Positions 52,501 through 63,067 of a stretch of DNA of 64,000 bases are shown here, in pieces. Positions within the stretch are counted from its first letter, which is position 1. Every line of letters begins with the position of its first letter. The notes under the pieces were generated by a model. It made no database searches. It was not told where the DNA came from and saw only the letters and a list, made by a program, of their open reading frames with translations. The stretch is from contig NC_018200.1 in the NCBI RefSeq assembly GCF_000219625.1, positions 310,001 through 374,000 on the forward strand, written 5' to 3'. This DNA comes from Zymoseptoria tritici IPO323. Its lineage: Eukaryota; Ascomycota; Dothideomycetes; Mycosphaerellales; Mycosphaerellaceae. Made by a program: the position numbers and the translations under genes.

Positions 52501-54260
52501 GCCAACTTGCTAGCCAACTCCTCCGAAAAGACGTCGGAGAAGTTAGAGTACGCCGTTAGGACGCTATTCTAGTCTAGTTCAAGTCTATCCTCGACCTCTT
52601 AGATCGACATAACGTAAAGAGCTGCCTCGACTTTATCGAGATACTCCCGGTAGAACCTGTCCGGGGATACTACCGCCATCGCTTAACGCTTTTAAGGTTT
52701 CTGCCTCTAAAAGACCTTCTTTAGAGCGAAGTTAATACCCGGGTTGTACTTCTCGAGCTAGGGCATGCCGAGCACGACTTCGAAACCGTAGATACGTCCT
52801 ACCTTAAACGTGTCTACGCACCCCTGCGTCTTGCCAGAGGTGTCTACAGCCTTGTAGGAGTTTCTCGTTTCTCTAAAGACCTGTAGGCTCTAGCTATTTA
52901 GAGTTAGGTACTTTGTCTAGGTAGATAGCTCGGAAACTGTCTACCCTATTTCCTTTGCTAGCATAGAATCGCAGAAGTTGTCCTGGGCGCCGCTATCAAT
53001 CAGGCCCCGGACCTTTCTGGACTCCCCTAGGCCGTTTAGCGTTAACTCGACGCTAATTAGGCGCCCTTGCTAGGCGCGGCGCTTTCCTAGCTTAGCCGAG
53101 CGCCGCTAATCCTTATTGTAGAGGACTTGGCCTACCTAAGCAATAGCGTCTACTTAGGGGGCGTCTCTTTCCCCGAATCCTTCTATAGGTGCTAGTTAGT
53201 GTAGTCGCGGCGGATATGCCCGACCTGTTAGCATCCGTAGCACGTAGCCTTAGAGGGGGCCTTCGGGTTCTGTTCGCCATCGCTAGTCCTTGCCTTCTTA
53301 CCGTCCGGAGCAGCAGAGCCGTCGCTAGGGCGCTTCTTCGCCTACTTAGCGGACCTTTTAGTAGCCTGCCTCTTACGAGCCTCCTGTTTGGAGCCCTCGT
53401 TGGCATAGTAGGCCTTTTTAGCCCTTTCCTCGGCGTCTACTAGGTTTAGTAGGGCAGTAGGGTAGTTCGAGAGGCGGTTACGAAGGGTCTATAGAAGGGC
53501 GCTATAGAACCTAAGGATCTTCTTGCTATCGTCCCTTTTATCGAGCTCCTTCTAGAGTGTCTTTAGCTCCTCGAGGAGTTCTTCCGGCGTACGGTTACCT
53601 AGGGTAACCTTTTTTAGCTTCTCGTAGGCCTTCTCGCGCCGTTCGGTCTCTGTGCCTATCGAGTTAAGTATAACCTCCTTTATTATAGACTAGGTTGGCT
53701 TAGACTGGTCGTTAAGGCCGTCGACGTAGCGTTCCTAGTAGTCTTGCTAGAGCTTTCCTATATAGTCGGTAGTAAAGTCGACCTTGCGGTCTTCGCGTTC
53801 GGCGAATCCTTCGTGTCGTCTAAAGGCTCTTTCGAGGGCTCGGACCTAGTCGTCGTAGCTCGTACGCGACTTGCCCTCGAAGACTAGTAGCTCCTTTAAC
53901 TTAGGGAGGTTATCCCTTGTTTTGGTGTGCTAGTTAGGTTCGGAGAAGAGGTAGCGGAGGGTAGCCGTCCTTAGGTTCCCTTCTAGCGTAGGATAGTCTA
54001 GTTCGGCACAGAGTTCCTTAATCTTCTGCTAAAGGGTTAAGAACTCGAAGGTAGCGCAGGCGACTTCGTTGTCGTACTCCCGGGTAGCCCTTTCTTCCGC
54101 GGTCTCTCCCGAGCTAGGCTAGTTAAGAAGGTTAACGTCCTGTAGCTAACTAGCAGGCGTAGCCGATAGCTCCGTAGAGGAAGCGCTCGCCTACTGTCGG
54201 GCGGAGGTGTTAGGAAGGGAATCGTCCTAACGACGGGTAACCTTTAGAGCTATATCGGTG
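49590..54260 (-). pseudogene. gag-pol of chromovirus 2
   Basis: The RT is well kept: MPFGLCNAPAVFQNFINSVL, then VVYLDDILIYSKTVKEHEGH in one 145-codon open stretch (52085-51651). The RT start includes [20 protein letters not shown] (about 52250). The protease has LIDSGAQDNF. The integrase has LILVIVDRCTKIVYY and SDRGPIL. The chromodomain has EVEAILAEHVDELNN and EYLIKWK. The gag knuckle is CYGC-QVGHIRRD. RIP stops interrupt it at many points, so it is not functional, but catalytic residues of the RT persist. Confidence 0.9.
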
Positions 54261-54301
54261 GTTTTCGGTACAGTTGTACGGTTGTTTTTGATTAAATCGA
54301 A

Positions 54302-54630
54302 TGTTAGAAGCACCTCGAGAGGGAATGTAGGCTTACACCGAAAACAAATAGTTGTAGAATGTAACGAGTCGATTCGATAAGGAAGGGAATAGACAAGAGC
54401 GTCCCTCGAGGCTATGTACCCGCCCTTCGTGTTGCCAAATGCGTCCCTCCGCCTAGACCAGGCACCGGTCGCAGTCTAACGTCCGCTTAGGGGCTATCGT
54501 ACGCCCGTAAGGTTCGTCCCTCTACAGGATGTCCTAGTCTAGGCTAGATAAGATAGCACCGGTAATCTGTAGTGCCAGGATGGTCCAGGTTGGGACAGGT
54601 GGGGGGCGTCATCGTAAGGGTGTCCTCACA
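54302..54630 (-). repeat. Chromovirus 2 LTR (5' LTR)
   Basis: 329 bp, same ends as 47831-48159, transitions only. Confidence 0.92.
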
Positions 54631-54635
54631 ACGTT
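54631..54635 (+). repeat. Target duplication ACGTT, right
   Basis: Matches 47826-47830. Confidence 0.9.
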
Positions 54636-55681
54636 AGCTAAAACCTCCTTTTGTCTGTCCTTGTTTGTGATGTTGTCGATGTGCGGTGCGAGCTCGTAGA
54701 CCTTCTTTTTTAAGTGCTACTATACGTGTTTAATCGGGTTTATATCCGGGCTGTAAGGTGGCTAGCTAATGTGTAGCTAGACCGTGTTGTCGCTTATCTA
54801 CTACGTTGTAAGATGCGCAGTATGCACCGGTGCGTTGTCCTGTTAAAAGCACTAACCCTCGTAATATAGAAGGAGTCCTTCTTCGAGAGTCTTGTAGTAA
54901 GAACGTGCTAAATACCCTCCGCGTGGACTGTCGGCATTACGCTCTATTATCACAAGGTGTGTGTCCTCGATTTCTATACTAATTATGCCCTAAACTATTA
55001 CGGAGCCTTGCTTGCCCTTTGGATACGTTGTAATGCGTTGTTTAGTCCACTTCTCGTATAGGTATCCGAATGCCTAAGCCGTCTCTTTGCCGGTGCCTTT
55101 CTCGACTGAACACTCGTCTAAAAACAGCCACCGTGACTAGTCTGTGTTGCAGTGTGCGTACGCCTAAGCGAGCCGGATTCGAGCATGTTCATCTATAAGC
55201 TCCGGACGCTTCTTACAACGCTAGTTTATTAAGCCGTAGTTACTTAGAATCGCTCGAAGAATCTACGCGCTAAGATTCGAGCTATAGCCGTCGCGTAGCT
55301 ACGCATACATAAATTTCGGGTCTTTTCTCGCGATTCGAACGACGAGTCTCGCGTCGCGTGCGGTATAGGTTCGAGGGCGGCCGGTGCGTAGTTTGTTATC
55401 GAGGGATTGTCGTTGTGCGATACGCGTTAAACAGTCCCTTATAGTCGTGTATAGAAGCTGTTCGAGCGTCGCGATCTCGGCGTTAGTCTAGCTAGCCGTA
55501 TGTCGTCCCCACAGCCTTCCCTTTTGGTTAGGTGTTAGTTCAGTATTAATCACACGATTGTGTGCAATTGGGGCCAGAGGGGTGCGTAGTGTGGCCATTA
55601 AGAGCGTGTGGAAGAATGGTGTTGAAAAACGCGATCACGAAGTTCGCGCGCCAAGGCGCAGATTTAGTGCCTAGTACTGTA

Positions 55682-55770
55682 CTACGCCGCGATTAGAGCT
55701 AGAGCTAGCGAACGCCGGCTCTACTACTACGCCGTAAGTAGAGCTAGAGCTAGCGAACGAGAGCTTAAGC
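55682..55770 (+). repeat. ~45-bp imperfect tandem repeat at the mariner target
   Basis: CTACGCCG, TAGAGCTAGAGCTAGCGAAC and GCCGGCTCTACTA blocks repeat. The mariner inserted at the TA inside GCTCTACTA. Confidence 0.7.
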
Positions 55771-56799
55771 GACCGCCGCCGCCGACGCCGGAGCCTATAG
55801 TAACCTTAGCGGTAGTTAGCTACCGGTAAAGAAGGTCTCGAAGAAGGGCTTAACTAAGGAGTAAGAGCTTATATTAATAAGGATAGCTGTAAGGGTTAAG
55901 GAGCATTATAGCGACGGCTTCTAGCTAGTGCTTACGGCTTAGTTTCTGTAGTAGACTAGCGTTAACTACGGTAGTCTATAGAAGGTGTTAAAGAAGCTTA
56001 AAGAGCGGTGGACTATAAAGTTTAAGGCCGCTAGCACTAGCACTAGTAAGGAAGACGAGACAGGCATGTCGCTAGTAATAAGGGAGTAGCTTAAGTTTAA
56101 GAGCGCTTAAGTAGTAGCTAAGGTAGCTCGTACGGCGGCTGTAAAGGTTACTAATAATAAGTAGGCTACTTTATAACTAGCTAGAGCGGACATAATACAA
56201 CGATAAGGGAAGAAGAGTTACCGGTAGCGTATAGAAGCTAGTAGTAAGTCTAAGAGCGACAGTAACGCTAATGCTATCGGTAAGCCTAAGGACTTTAGTA
56301 AGGACGAGCGCTTTAATAACGACGGCGACACCGGCTCCATAATGCTACTACTACGCCCTTAATAACGTACGCCTACCGCTACTATACCGAGTAGTCGACG
56401 ATTATCCTTAACGCCGTCTAAGGCTTTAATACCGGTCCCCTCGTCGTCTATAACTATGTCGGCGCGAGCTAAGAAGAAGCGTAAGGCGCTAGCGGACGAG
56501 ACGACGTTTTAAGGCGAGATAACGTCGTTTATAAGGTCTATAAACGACAACCGCGCTATTAACGCCGCTAGCTCCTTAGCGTTCGAGATGTTAGCTAAGG
56601 GTATCGTATAGCTATAAGAGTCGACCAAAGAAACGAATAAGAAGCTTACTAAACTAGTTAGCGTAGTGCGCGACTCGGTAACACGGCCGTAAGCTAGATA
56701 CGATCCGTTAGATAACTTCGATCTAGGCTAGTTTCTCGGCTAAAAATGTTACATATCCTCTATAGCTAGCGTTCGGCGAGTTGTCGACCGATCTAGCTA

Positions 56800-58580
56800 A
56801 TCTTACGATATGTTGTACTCTAAGCATTACGCTCGAGCCTCCTTACCTTAGATATATGTCGTGTTGTGTATTCGTAGAGTTATTATTAGTCGTAGTAGTA
56901 GTCAGTTAATTTTTAAAGTAAGGGGAGTTAGATAAATTCGAGGGTCTAGCGTCGAGTTAAGCTTCGACATCTAGATAATTAACAACGCGACGGTCTCTGT
57001 ACCGATTTACCTCGTTTTTTTTTTACTAATTACCGACGGATCTAAAAAATGTAAAGGAAGTAGAAATGTAGTAAATATATAGTGTTGTTTATGCGTAGTG
57101 TTAGATGGCGGTGAAATTTAAGGAATTTCGGGTATAGCCGCGCTTACTAAGAATACTAACTTCGAATGAACTTTGAAGTCTTCGAGGCTCTTAGTCTTCT
57201 CGTACTATTGCCGGACGTCGTAGAAGATGTAGCTACTACTCGGTTTTAGTAAGGATTACTACCAAAACGCTTATTCGGAGTTATCGCTCGTTACGTCGTC
57301 GTTAGGGTGCGGCTAACAGAGGTACTCGTAAAGATTCGGTAGCTAAATTATATATTTCTTACTCGTTTAATTGTGCCCCTTTATGTACGTATAGTAGTTA
57401 GAGAGCAATACGGCTACGATAAAGAACTAACTAACGGCTTACTTACTAAGTATAAGCTACTTATAGAAGGTGTTGTAGGCCTACTTACGAGTAGTACTAC
57501 TAAAGGCGTATTCGACGCTAATCCGTAGACTAGAGAGATTCTTATTAAAGCGCTTCTACTCTAGCGTAAGGAAGTAGCGACTAAGTAAATAAGCGTATAG
57601 TGCTATAACTCCAAAGCTGCTAAAGTATGTAGGATCTCCGTATAGATAGAGCGGTGTACGGTTGTAGAAGAGCCTTCGAAGTCGTCGATTAACGCCGGAG
57701 TGTTAATATATAAACTAGTCGTTCTTACTACCGTTAAAGGGGCTAATAAGGCTAGATACGAGACTATCCGGTATAATAATAGCCTAGTATTTGTAGCCGT
57801 ATGCCTTCTTGTAGCCTAAATACTACTTTCTTTAGTTTCGGCCGGGCCTTACGAAGCCTTAAAAGTAACTATCTACGAACCCCTATATTAGGCCCTCGGC
57901 GCTAGCGTCTCTACTTATAGTCGCGAAGTAAGGAAGCCTCCGGTAGCTACGAAGGCGTAGATGCTACTCGACAATAGTGCTATAACGCCTCGCGAGGTAG
58001 TCGACGGTATCTATAAAAACAATAGAGCACTAAGTTTTACTACGGCCGAACTTCTCCGTAGTAGCCTCCTAGCGGCTTAGATATAATAGGCGCCAAAGGA
58101 CGAGAGCGAGGGCTATCTTAGGCAGTACTTAACAGCGATAACGGAATGTTATTACATTAATGTCGAAGGCTATAGCGAGTTTAGTAATTTTATCCTTTAT
58201 GAACCTAAGGTGTTAATTGTTAGTTAGCGGCGGCGACGGTAACCTTTAACTTCTAACGCTCAAATTCCTTCTTCCTTCTACCCTTAACACTAACACTACT
58301 ACTACTACTACTTACCGCGTATGCTTCCGATACTAGCTATCCGACCTTCTATAGAGCGACTAGTCGATGAACTCGTAACACGAATCTTCCTTCTTCTACT
58401 TCGGCGGCTTATATAGCCCGTAGTAGGCTACTAATACGATTACTAACACCGCGAGCTCGAGCTTAATCGAATTATCTATTAGAAGAGTATAGGAAACGGC
58501 TTAAGGACATACAATAAGAAGGTAAGTAAGAGCGTAAACACGGTAAACACGGCTAAGAGATATTGCATAGACTATACGCG
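56800..58580 (-). pseudogene. Harbinger-like DDE transposase, RIPed
   Basis: Core motifs on the minus strand: GFVDSYF (first Asp, about 57890) after HLRLRSYRRLP, GYKKAYGYKY and AIIIPDSLVSSLISPFNGSK, then TPLYLYGDPTYFSSFGV (second Asp, about 57660), NKNLSSLRISVEYAF (Glu, about 57530) and FFIVAVLLSNYYTYIKG (about 57385). This is the DDE_Tnp_4 pattern of PIF/Harbinger elements. Trp/Gln codons have become stops throughout, so it is inactive. Confidence 0.75.
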
Positions 58581-58679
58581 TTTTTACGCTTTACCGGATT
58601 TATTTACTTACGAGACATACGTGACCGTCCTAATTAGGCGGTTGCGTGGCCTAGCAGTGTATATAGCAAGGCCCTACTA

Positions 58680-58845
58680 AACTGCTCTAATCCATCCGGC
58701 TTATAAGAATTGATTAATTAATCAATTCTTTAAAAAACACGCGGATTAATTAATTGTCTTAGCGCCATCCCGTCAAATCTCGAAAATGGATTGATGGATT
58801 AATTAATCCGATGGATTGACCAATCCGCCGATTGATTGTTCACTA
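58680..58845. repeat. Subterminal GGATTGATT repeats, right
   Basis: Several inverted and direct copies of ATTGATTAATTAATC and GGATTGA, mirroring 46795-46980. Confidence 0.7.
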
Positions 58846-58850
58846 CACTG

Positions 58851-58858
58851 GTCGAGAC
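58851..58858 (+). repeat. 8-bp target duplication GTCGAGAC, right
   Basis: Identical to 46776-46783. Confidence 0.9.
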
Positions 58859-59131
58859 GGCGGTGGAGCGTTGGAAGCTCTAGCTGTTACCGATGTCGCA
58901 GCGGAAGGACGGGCAAAGCAGGGATTGCGAGATTAGGCATCTAATCAGGCAGGAAGTTCCGGAAGCACTTTCAGTTTCACGCTGCAGCTTCAAAGATTCG
59001 CAATTTTCGCTAACACTTAAGTGCTTTTTTCTAGTAAAGCCGCATAGTCGGCTTCCCTCCTACTAATGATCCGCCGCCACTATAGCACGGCCGCCTTGAT
59101 CTCCTAAATGCGAGTTGATTCTAAGGAACGA
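58859..59131. other. Short non-RIPed stretch between transposons
   Basis: Continuation of the single-copy island interrupted at 46783. No gene seen. RIP-like composition begins again at about 59030. Confidence 0.5.
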
Positions 59132-59238
59132 TGTTGTTGCATTGTTGAACTAAGGAAGAAGAAGAAAGAAGGAACTAACTATACAGAAGGTTGGTGAATG
59201 TTTGCCTAAGGCAGAACTTTCCGCTATATTCCAAATCA
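59132..59238 (-). repeat. Possible Copia 3' LTR, 107 bp
   Basis: TG...CA boundaries next to a polypurine-like CCCCCTTCCTTC. No second copy is available for checking. Confidence 0.35.
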
Positions 59239-59449
59239 CCCCCTTCCTTCGCACTTCCTTCTTCCGGCGCATTTCTAAGCGCAGTCGTAGCAGTTCTGAG
59301 ACCTGCGGAAACGACTCGTACGAAAGCTGGAAACTCCAAAACCGTCGTAAAACTATTAGCTAATAAGAGGCTAGAGAACTCCTTTAGTTTCTGCACGTAA
59401 CTAAAAGTCTCTTTATTCCTTCTTCGTGACCTCCTTAGTAAGGTCGGTA

Positions 59450-62400
59450 ATGCTAATAAGCTAGCAGAATTAATAGTGTTTTAGTGCAGTAAGGGCCTTA
59501 GTAAGGCTATTAGCGGCTTGTTGTTCGGTTGGCACCTATTAGAAGGTAACCTAGTAGTTATTAACCTGCTCTCGGAGCTAGTGAAGGCGGTTGTTTATGT
59601 GCTTAGTGCGACCGTCCACTCTACCGCGCTTAGTAAGAGCGATCTAGCTTATGTTGTCCGCCTTAATCGTTACTGGAGTCATTAATGGCTCCTTAATGAC
59701 GCTAAACTCCGAGCACAGCGCTAAGAGATATGCCGCTTCCTAACAGGTAGTAACCGCGGCGTTCCACTTAGCCTCTATTAACGAGAGTGCTACCGTGCGC
59801 TGCTTTACTAACTTCTATGAGATGAGGGAGTTATTAAGGTGAAATGCGTAGCTACTAGTGGACGTGCTGTCGTCGCGGTTGTCTGCGAAGCTGCTGTCGG
59901 TGTATCTAACTAGCCTAAGTTCCTTGTTCTTATCTATGTTCTTAATAGTAATACCATAACACCGCGTACCTTTGAGATATCGAAGGACTCGCTTCGCCGC
60001 GTTAAGGTGATTAGTCGTTAGCTTTACTAGATAGCGTAAGAGTTGTGCGACTGCGAAGGTAATGTCCGCGCGCGTCTGAATCGATGGCTACATAAGTCGA
60101 CCGATAAGTGATTAGTATTCGTTAAGGAGGTTGTCGCTCGGTTCGTAGTCGTCTTCAGCCTTAATAAGCTAAGTTCCTAGTGGAAGTAGTGTATCGAGCG
60201 CCTTAAGGCTGTCTACGTTGTAGCTGTTAAGGAGTTGGTTAACGTATGCTTCTTAAGTGAGGTAGATGGCCTTTTTAGCGCGGTTACGTATAATGTAACA
60301 ACTAAGATAAAATGACAGTTCACTAAGGCATTTCATCTTAAACTACGCGGTTAGCACCCCCTCAATTTCGATAATTGTAGTGGTTATTAGTGCGGCCAAA
60401 ATGAGGTCGTTAACGTAGACCGCCAGGGTCGCCTTTGTAATGCGATGCTAGTAGATGTATAGATCTAAGAGCAGCGGTTTAAAGCCCTTGTTATTAAGAA
60501 AGAGCGTGAGTTGCTGTTGCTACAGCATTAGTAACTGCTTAAGGCCGTAGAGTAACTTTAGCAGAAGGCATACGAGCAGTTGTCCGTCCGCATTAAACTA
60601 AGTAAAGCTATAAGGCTGCTCTACGAAGATCGCGAACTCCTTTATTACCGTGTTAAGGAACGTAGTAATAATGTCGTATTGCCGCGCTTCGAGGTCGTAG
60701 TAAGCAATAATAGTTATTAGCACCTTAATTAATACCGCCTTAGTGGTCGCTGCATAGGTTTCCTTATAGTTAATGCCTTGTCGTTAACTAAATCCTTTAA
60801 CTACCTATCGGCTCTTGTAGATAAGCTTCTTAAGTGTTATGGCCTTCTTAACCTTATCTACCTATCGTCCTTTAAGGACTTTAAGGTTGTTGTTCACCTT
60901 AAGGCTACTGTTTTCTAGTGCTGTAATTGTATCCTTTTCTAGTGGCTACCTTACTAGTCGCTAAGTGCCATTCTCGTAAAGGCTGTCTATCTCCTTCTGC
61001 CTCGCAGCTTGCCACAAGGGTGCTTCCTTAGGCGTATGAGCTGCTGGAATCTCGGAGGTAATGTTAAGCGAGTCGATAAGGCAAGTAAGTGCTCGGTGTG
61101 GCCAGACGGAAGGATCGGTGTCAGCTAGTTGGCTCTGTCGGCTCTAATTGTCGAGAGCCTTCTAAGAGGGGTGTTTAGTGCGCGTGCTTTTGCGCGGTTC
61201 TGCTGCTGTTAGTACCGGTGTGTTCGGAGCGGCGGTTGCTAGTGGTGCTAGAGGTGTTAGTAGTTTGCTAGACTATTAGTCTAGCAAAGGTATCGCGGTA
61301 GCTAGCGGTAGAGGTGTCACTTCTGCTGTACGGTTTCCACCCCCTAAAGTGACGTCTTCATCGTTGTCGTCGTCTTTATAGCTAGTGACTTAAATTAGCA
61401 CGTAGTCCTTATTAGGCGTCTCGAAGTGTGCTTCGTCAAAGGTGACGTTTACTAATCGCACTACCTTGTGCTCTAAGGGCAGGTAGACCTTGTAGATATT
61501 GTCTCCTTCGAAGCTAACGAGTCTTCTAGTTATTACTCGGTCTTTAAACTTATTACCGCGTGCCAGCTCTTAATCTAGCACGAAGGCGGTGCAGCCGAAG
61601 ATGCGAAGGTTGCCGATGTATAGCTTAGTTCGCAGCCACTTAAAGTGTTTAGCTAACACTTAATAAGGTAACTTTCTATTTAACGCTAGTGATAGTGTCT
61701 TCTTAATAATATACACCGCTGCTTTAATAGCTAATTGCTAGTGTGCCTTGCCGAGCCTGCTACGGCTTAGGAGCTTCTAAGCTAATACATACACAAGGTA
61801 GTTTAAGACTTTAATTCGTCTATTGCTCTCGGAGTTCTTTAGTATGGTAATGATTAGTTTAATGCTATTATTAGCGCAGAAGTCGACTATCTTGTTTCTA
61901 CCGAATTCACGACCTCTATTAATGTAGAGAGTCTGGATGTTTCTTCCTGTTTAGTTCTTTACCTATGCGTTAAGGTCTTAAATGGACTTAAAAGCACTAT
62001 CCTTTGTAGGGTGGAAGGCTACTCGTAGTGCCTTTAATAAGGCACAAGCTATGTTAGTAAAGTACTTCTTAGTTAGTCTAGTGTCGCTACTTACGGTAAC
62101 GACGTCTACGTTCTAGTAAGTAAGTAGTAGCTTGTTGCTGCTATCGGACTAAACGCGGCTCTTAATGCGCTTTGCATCTAATTTCCTACAGTCGTAGCAG
62201 ACTCTAAGCTCTTTAGAGCCCTTAATAACTATGCCTTCGGTGCTATTCTTAATAAGGTCTACCTTCCCTTTAGGGAAGTGACTAAAGCGGTCGTGCTAGA
62301 CCTGCACGGTCTCCTTTAATAGATGGCAAACATAAGAGCTGGCGTAAGAGCTAGCGTTCGCTTGTTGTTGCTTAAGCACCAGCTGTGGTATACCGACCTT

Positions 62401-63000
62401 AGTAACGACGTCGGCGACTACTATATCCTTAGTAAACAGTATGTCGTTGTTATTGCGGTAGAAGAGGCCCTTCTTCTTAAGCTTCTCGGTTAATAGAAGA
62501 TTAGCCCTTAAGCCTTCCACGAACAGTACGTCGGTGAACTTAACTGTATTTACCTAACCATTGCTATAAAGCCTTAGCTTAATAGAGCCTAGCGCAGTCG
62601 CTCTTAAGGCGCCCTTGCCGAAGTTTACTATTATGTCGACGGTCGTGACGTCTGTTATACTATTGAAATCGTTCGTGAAGTATAATAAGGAGCCGGAGTC
62701 GATATACTAGGTATTACTGTTCTCGGTTATGTGTAGGAGCTCGACTGTTCGCTTAGTAATGTGCTTAGTCGCTAAGGCTAAGAACGAGAACTCTTTATTA
62801 GTTGTGGTGTAAGCAATTAACTCCTTCTTTAACGTCTACAGTGGAAGTTTCTTCTTATAGTCCTTTAGCTTGCAGCCGCTCTTATTGCAACTGAACTTTA
62901 GCGTCTAGTCTGCTAGTCGTTGTTTAGGGTAAAGGTAGCGACATTTCTTAGCGCTGTGCCATATTAAGCCGCAGTAAGTGCACTTGCTCTTCTTAAAGTC
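59450..63000 (-). pseudogene. Copia gag-pol polyprotein, RIPed
   Basis: The CCHC knuckle is intact (KCTYCGLIWHSAKKC, 62939-62983). A 74-codon frame (62520-62296) covers part of the GAG-pre-integrase region, followed by a WHDRF-like motif. The integrase shows REFGRNKIVDF (about 61905) and its last acidic site in ESNRRIKVLNYL. The RT box is Tyr-Val-Asn-Asp at 60406-60417, where YVDD is expected, a RIP-type change. The RNase H has VRYTDSSFADNRDD and LSLIEAKWNAA (about 59720-59930). Numerous TAG/TAA stops. Confidence 0.85.
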
Positions 63001-63040
63001 CTTGTCGTTAGCGTTGTTGTTCGGCTTCGATAGTAGCTTT

Positions 63041-63067
63041 GTTTGTTTGTTTGTTTGTTTGTTTGTT
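63041..63067 (+). repeat. (TTTG)n microsatellite, tail of LINE B
   Basis: About six to seven perfect TTTG units; the complement is the 3' tail of the LINE. Confidence 0.95.

Larger units (their letters stand above)
47831..54630 (-). mobile_element. Chromovirus 2 (Ty3/gypsy LTR retrotransposon)
   Basis: 6,800 bp: two 329-bp LTRs of equal length, ACGTT target duplication, and a polypurine tract beside the left LTR. Minus-strand gag-pol has a CCHC knuckle (53195-53245), protease DSGA (52975-53015), RT (51730-52440), RNase H (51200-51560), integrase (50300-50600) and chromodomain (49595-49740). LTRs differ by about 14 transitions and no indels. The layout matches chromovirus 1, including the antisense gene, but the LTRs are a different sequence family. 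RIP is milder here, with longer frames surviving. Confidence 0.92.
47560..55560 (-). pseudogene. Tc1/mariner transposase, interrupted
   Basis: On the minus strand the first catalytic Asp is in WLFLDECSVEKGTGKET (about 55090-55140), the second in QDNAPVHTAHL (about 54815-54850) and the third acidic site in PPYSPDINPIKHV (about 54735-54775). After ELAPHIDNITNKDR and KEVLANV, the gene breaks at 54636 (chromovirus 2) and continues at 47830 with ISRDIIEEVISLMPRRVKAL and GWHTRY. A few TAG stops replace Trp/Gln. Order and motifs are typical of the family (DDE_3 type). Confidence 0.85.
47541..55679 (-). mobile_element. Tc1/mariner-type transposon split by chromovirus 2
   Basis: Inverted ends share CAGT...TCTGCGCCTTGGCG (47541-47575 and 55645-55679) and are flanked by TA. 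Without the nested LTR element it is about 1.33 kb. The single minus-strand gene encodes a DDE transposase. The sequence retains many CpA and TpG sites compared with its Harbinger-like host, so it was less affected by RIP. Confidence 0.88.
47264..56170 (+). pseudogene. Myb/SANT-like protein gene of the Harbinger-like element, split by mariner
   Basis: The plus-strand frame starts at ATG 47264, has a Glu/Leu/Arg helix (EALEKELTELRALYKVGSMF) and a Pro-rich linker (PPPSPEP) up to 47540. It resumes after 55681. The segment 55850-56160 reads GLTKE-ELILIRIAVRVKEHY and SVNYGSL-KVLKKLKERW, the spacing of a Myb/SANT DNA-binding domain with Trp/Gln codons changed to stops. Such proteins accompany Harbinger transposases and help them bind and import. 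Further coding character continues to about 56700. Confidence 0.6.
46784..58850. mobile_element. Harbinger-like two-gene DNA transposon with 8-bp target duplication (host of nested elements)
   Basis: Terminal inverted repeats start CAGTGT(G/A)GTGAACAATC at both ends and are flanked by GTCGAGAC. The element holds a plus-strand Myb/SANT-like gene and a minus-strand DDE transposase of the Harbinger (DDE_Tnp_4) kind, the usual gene pair of that superfamily. Both are heavily RIPed. Subterminal zones (46795-46980, 58680-58845) carry many inverted copies of GGATTGATT. A mariner element (47541-55679) sits inside; without it this element is about 3.9 kb. The known Harbinger target duplication is 3 bp, so the 8-bp one, typical of hAT elements, is odd. 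Confidence 0.8.
59132..63040 (-). mobile_element. Copia (Ty1) LTR retrotransposon, truncated by a LINE
   Basis: Minus-strand order knuckle, GAG-pre-integrase, integrase, RT, RNase H is that of Copia. A short 3' LTR may be 59132-59238 (TGTTGTTGC to CCAAATCA), because CCCCCTTCCTTC just after it would be the polypurine tract. This boundary is tentative, as the other LTR is not in the window. RIP is strong. The 5' part is cut off at 63041 by the A-rich tail of LINE copy B. Confidence 0.8.

Noticed and set aside
46784..58850. hAT element, judged from CAGTG ends and 8-bp duplication
   Set aside because: The encoded transposase has Harbinger-type motifs (YGDP-Y, RI-VE-AF) and a Myb-like partner, and no hAT C-terminal dimerisation motif was seen. 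The conflict is reported as a finding.
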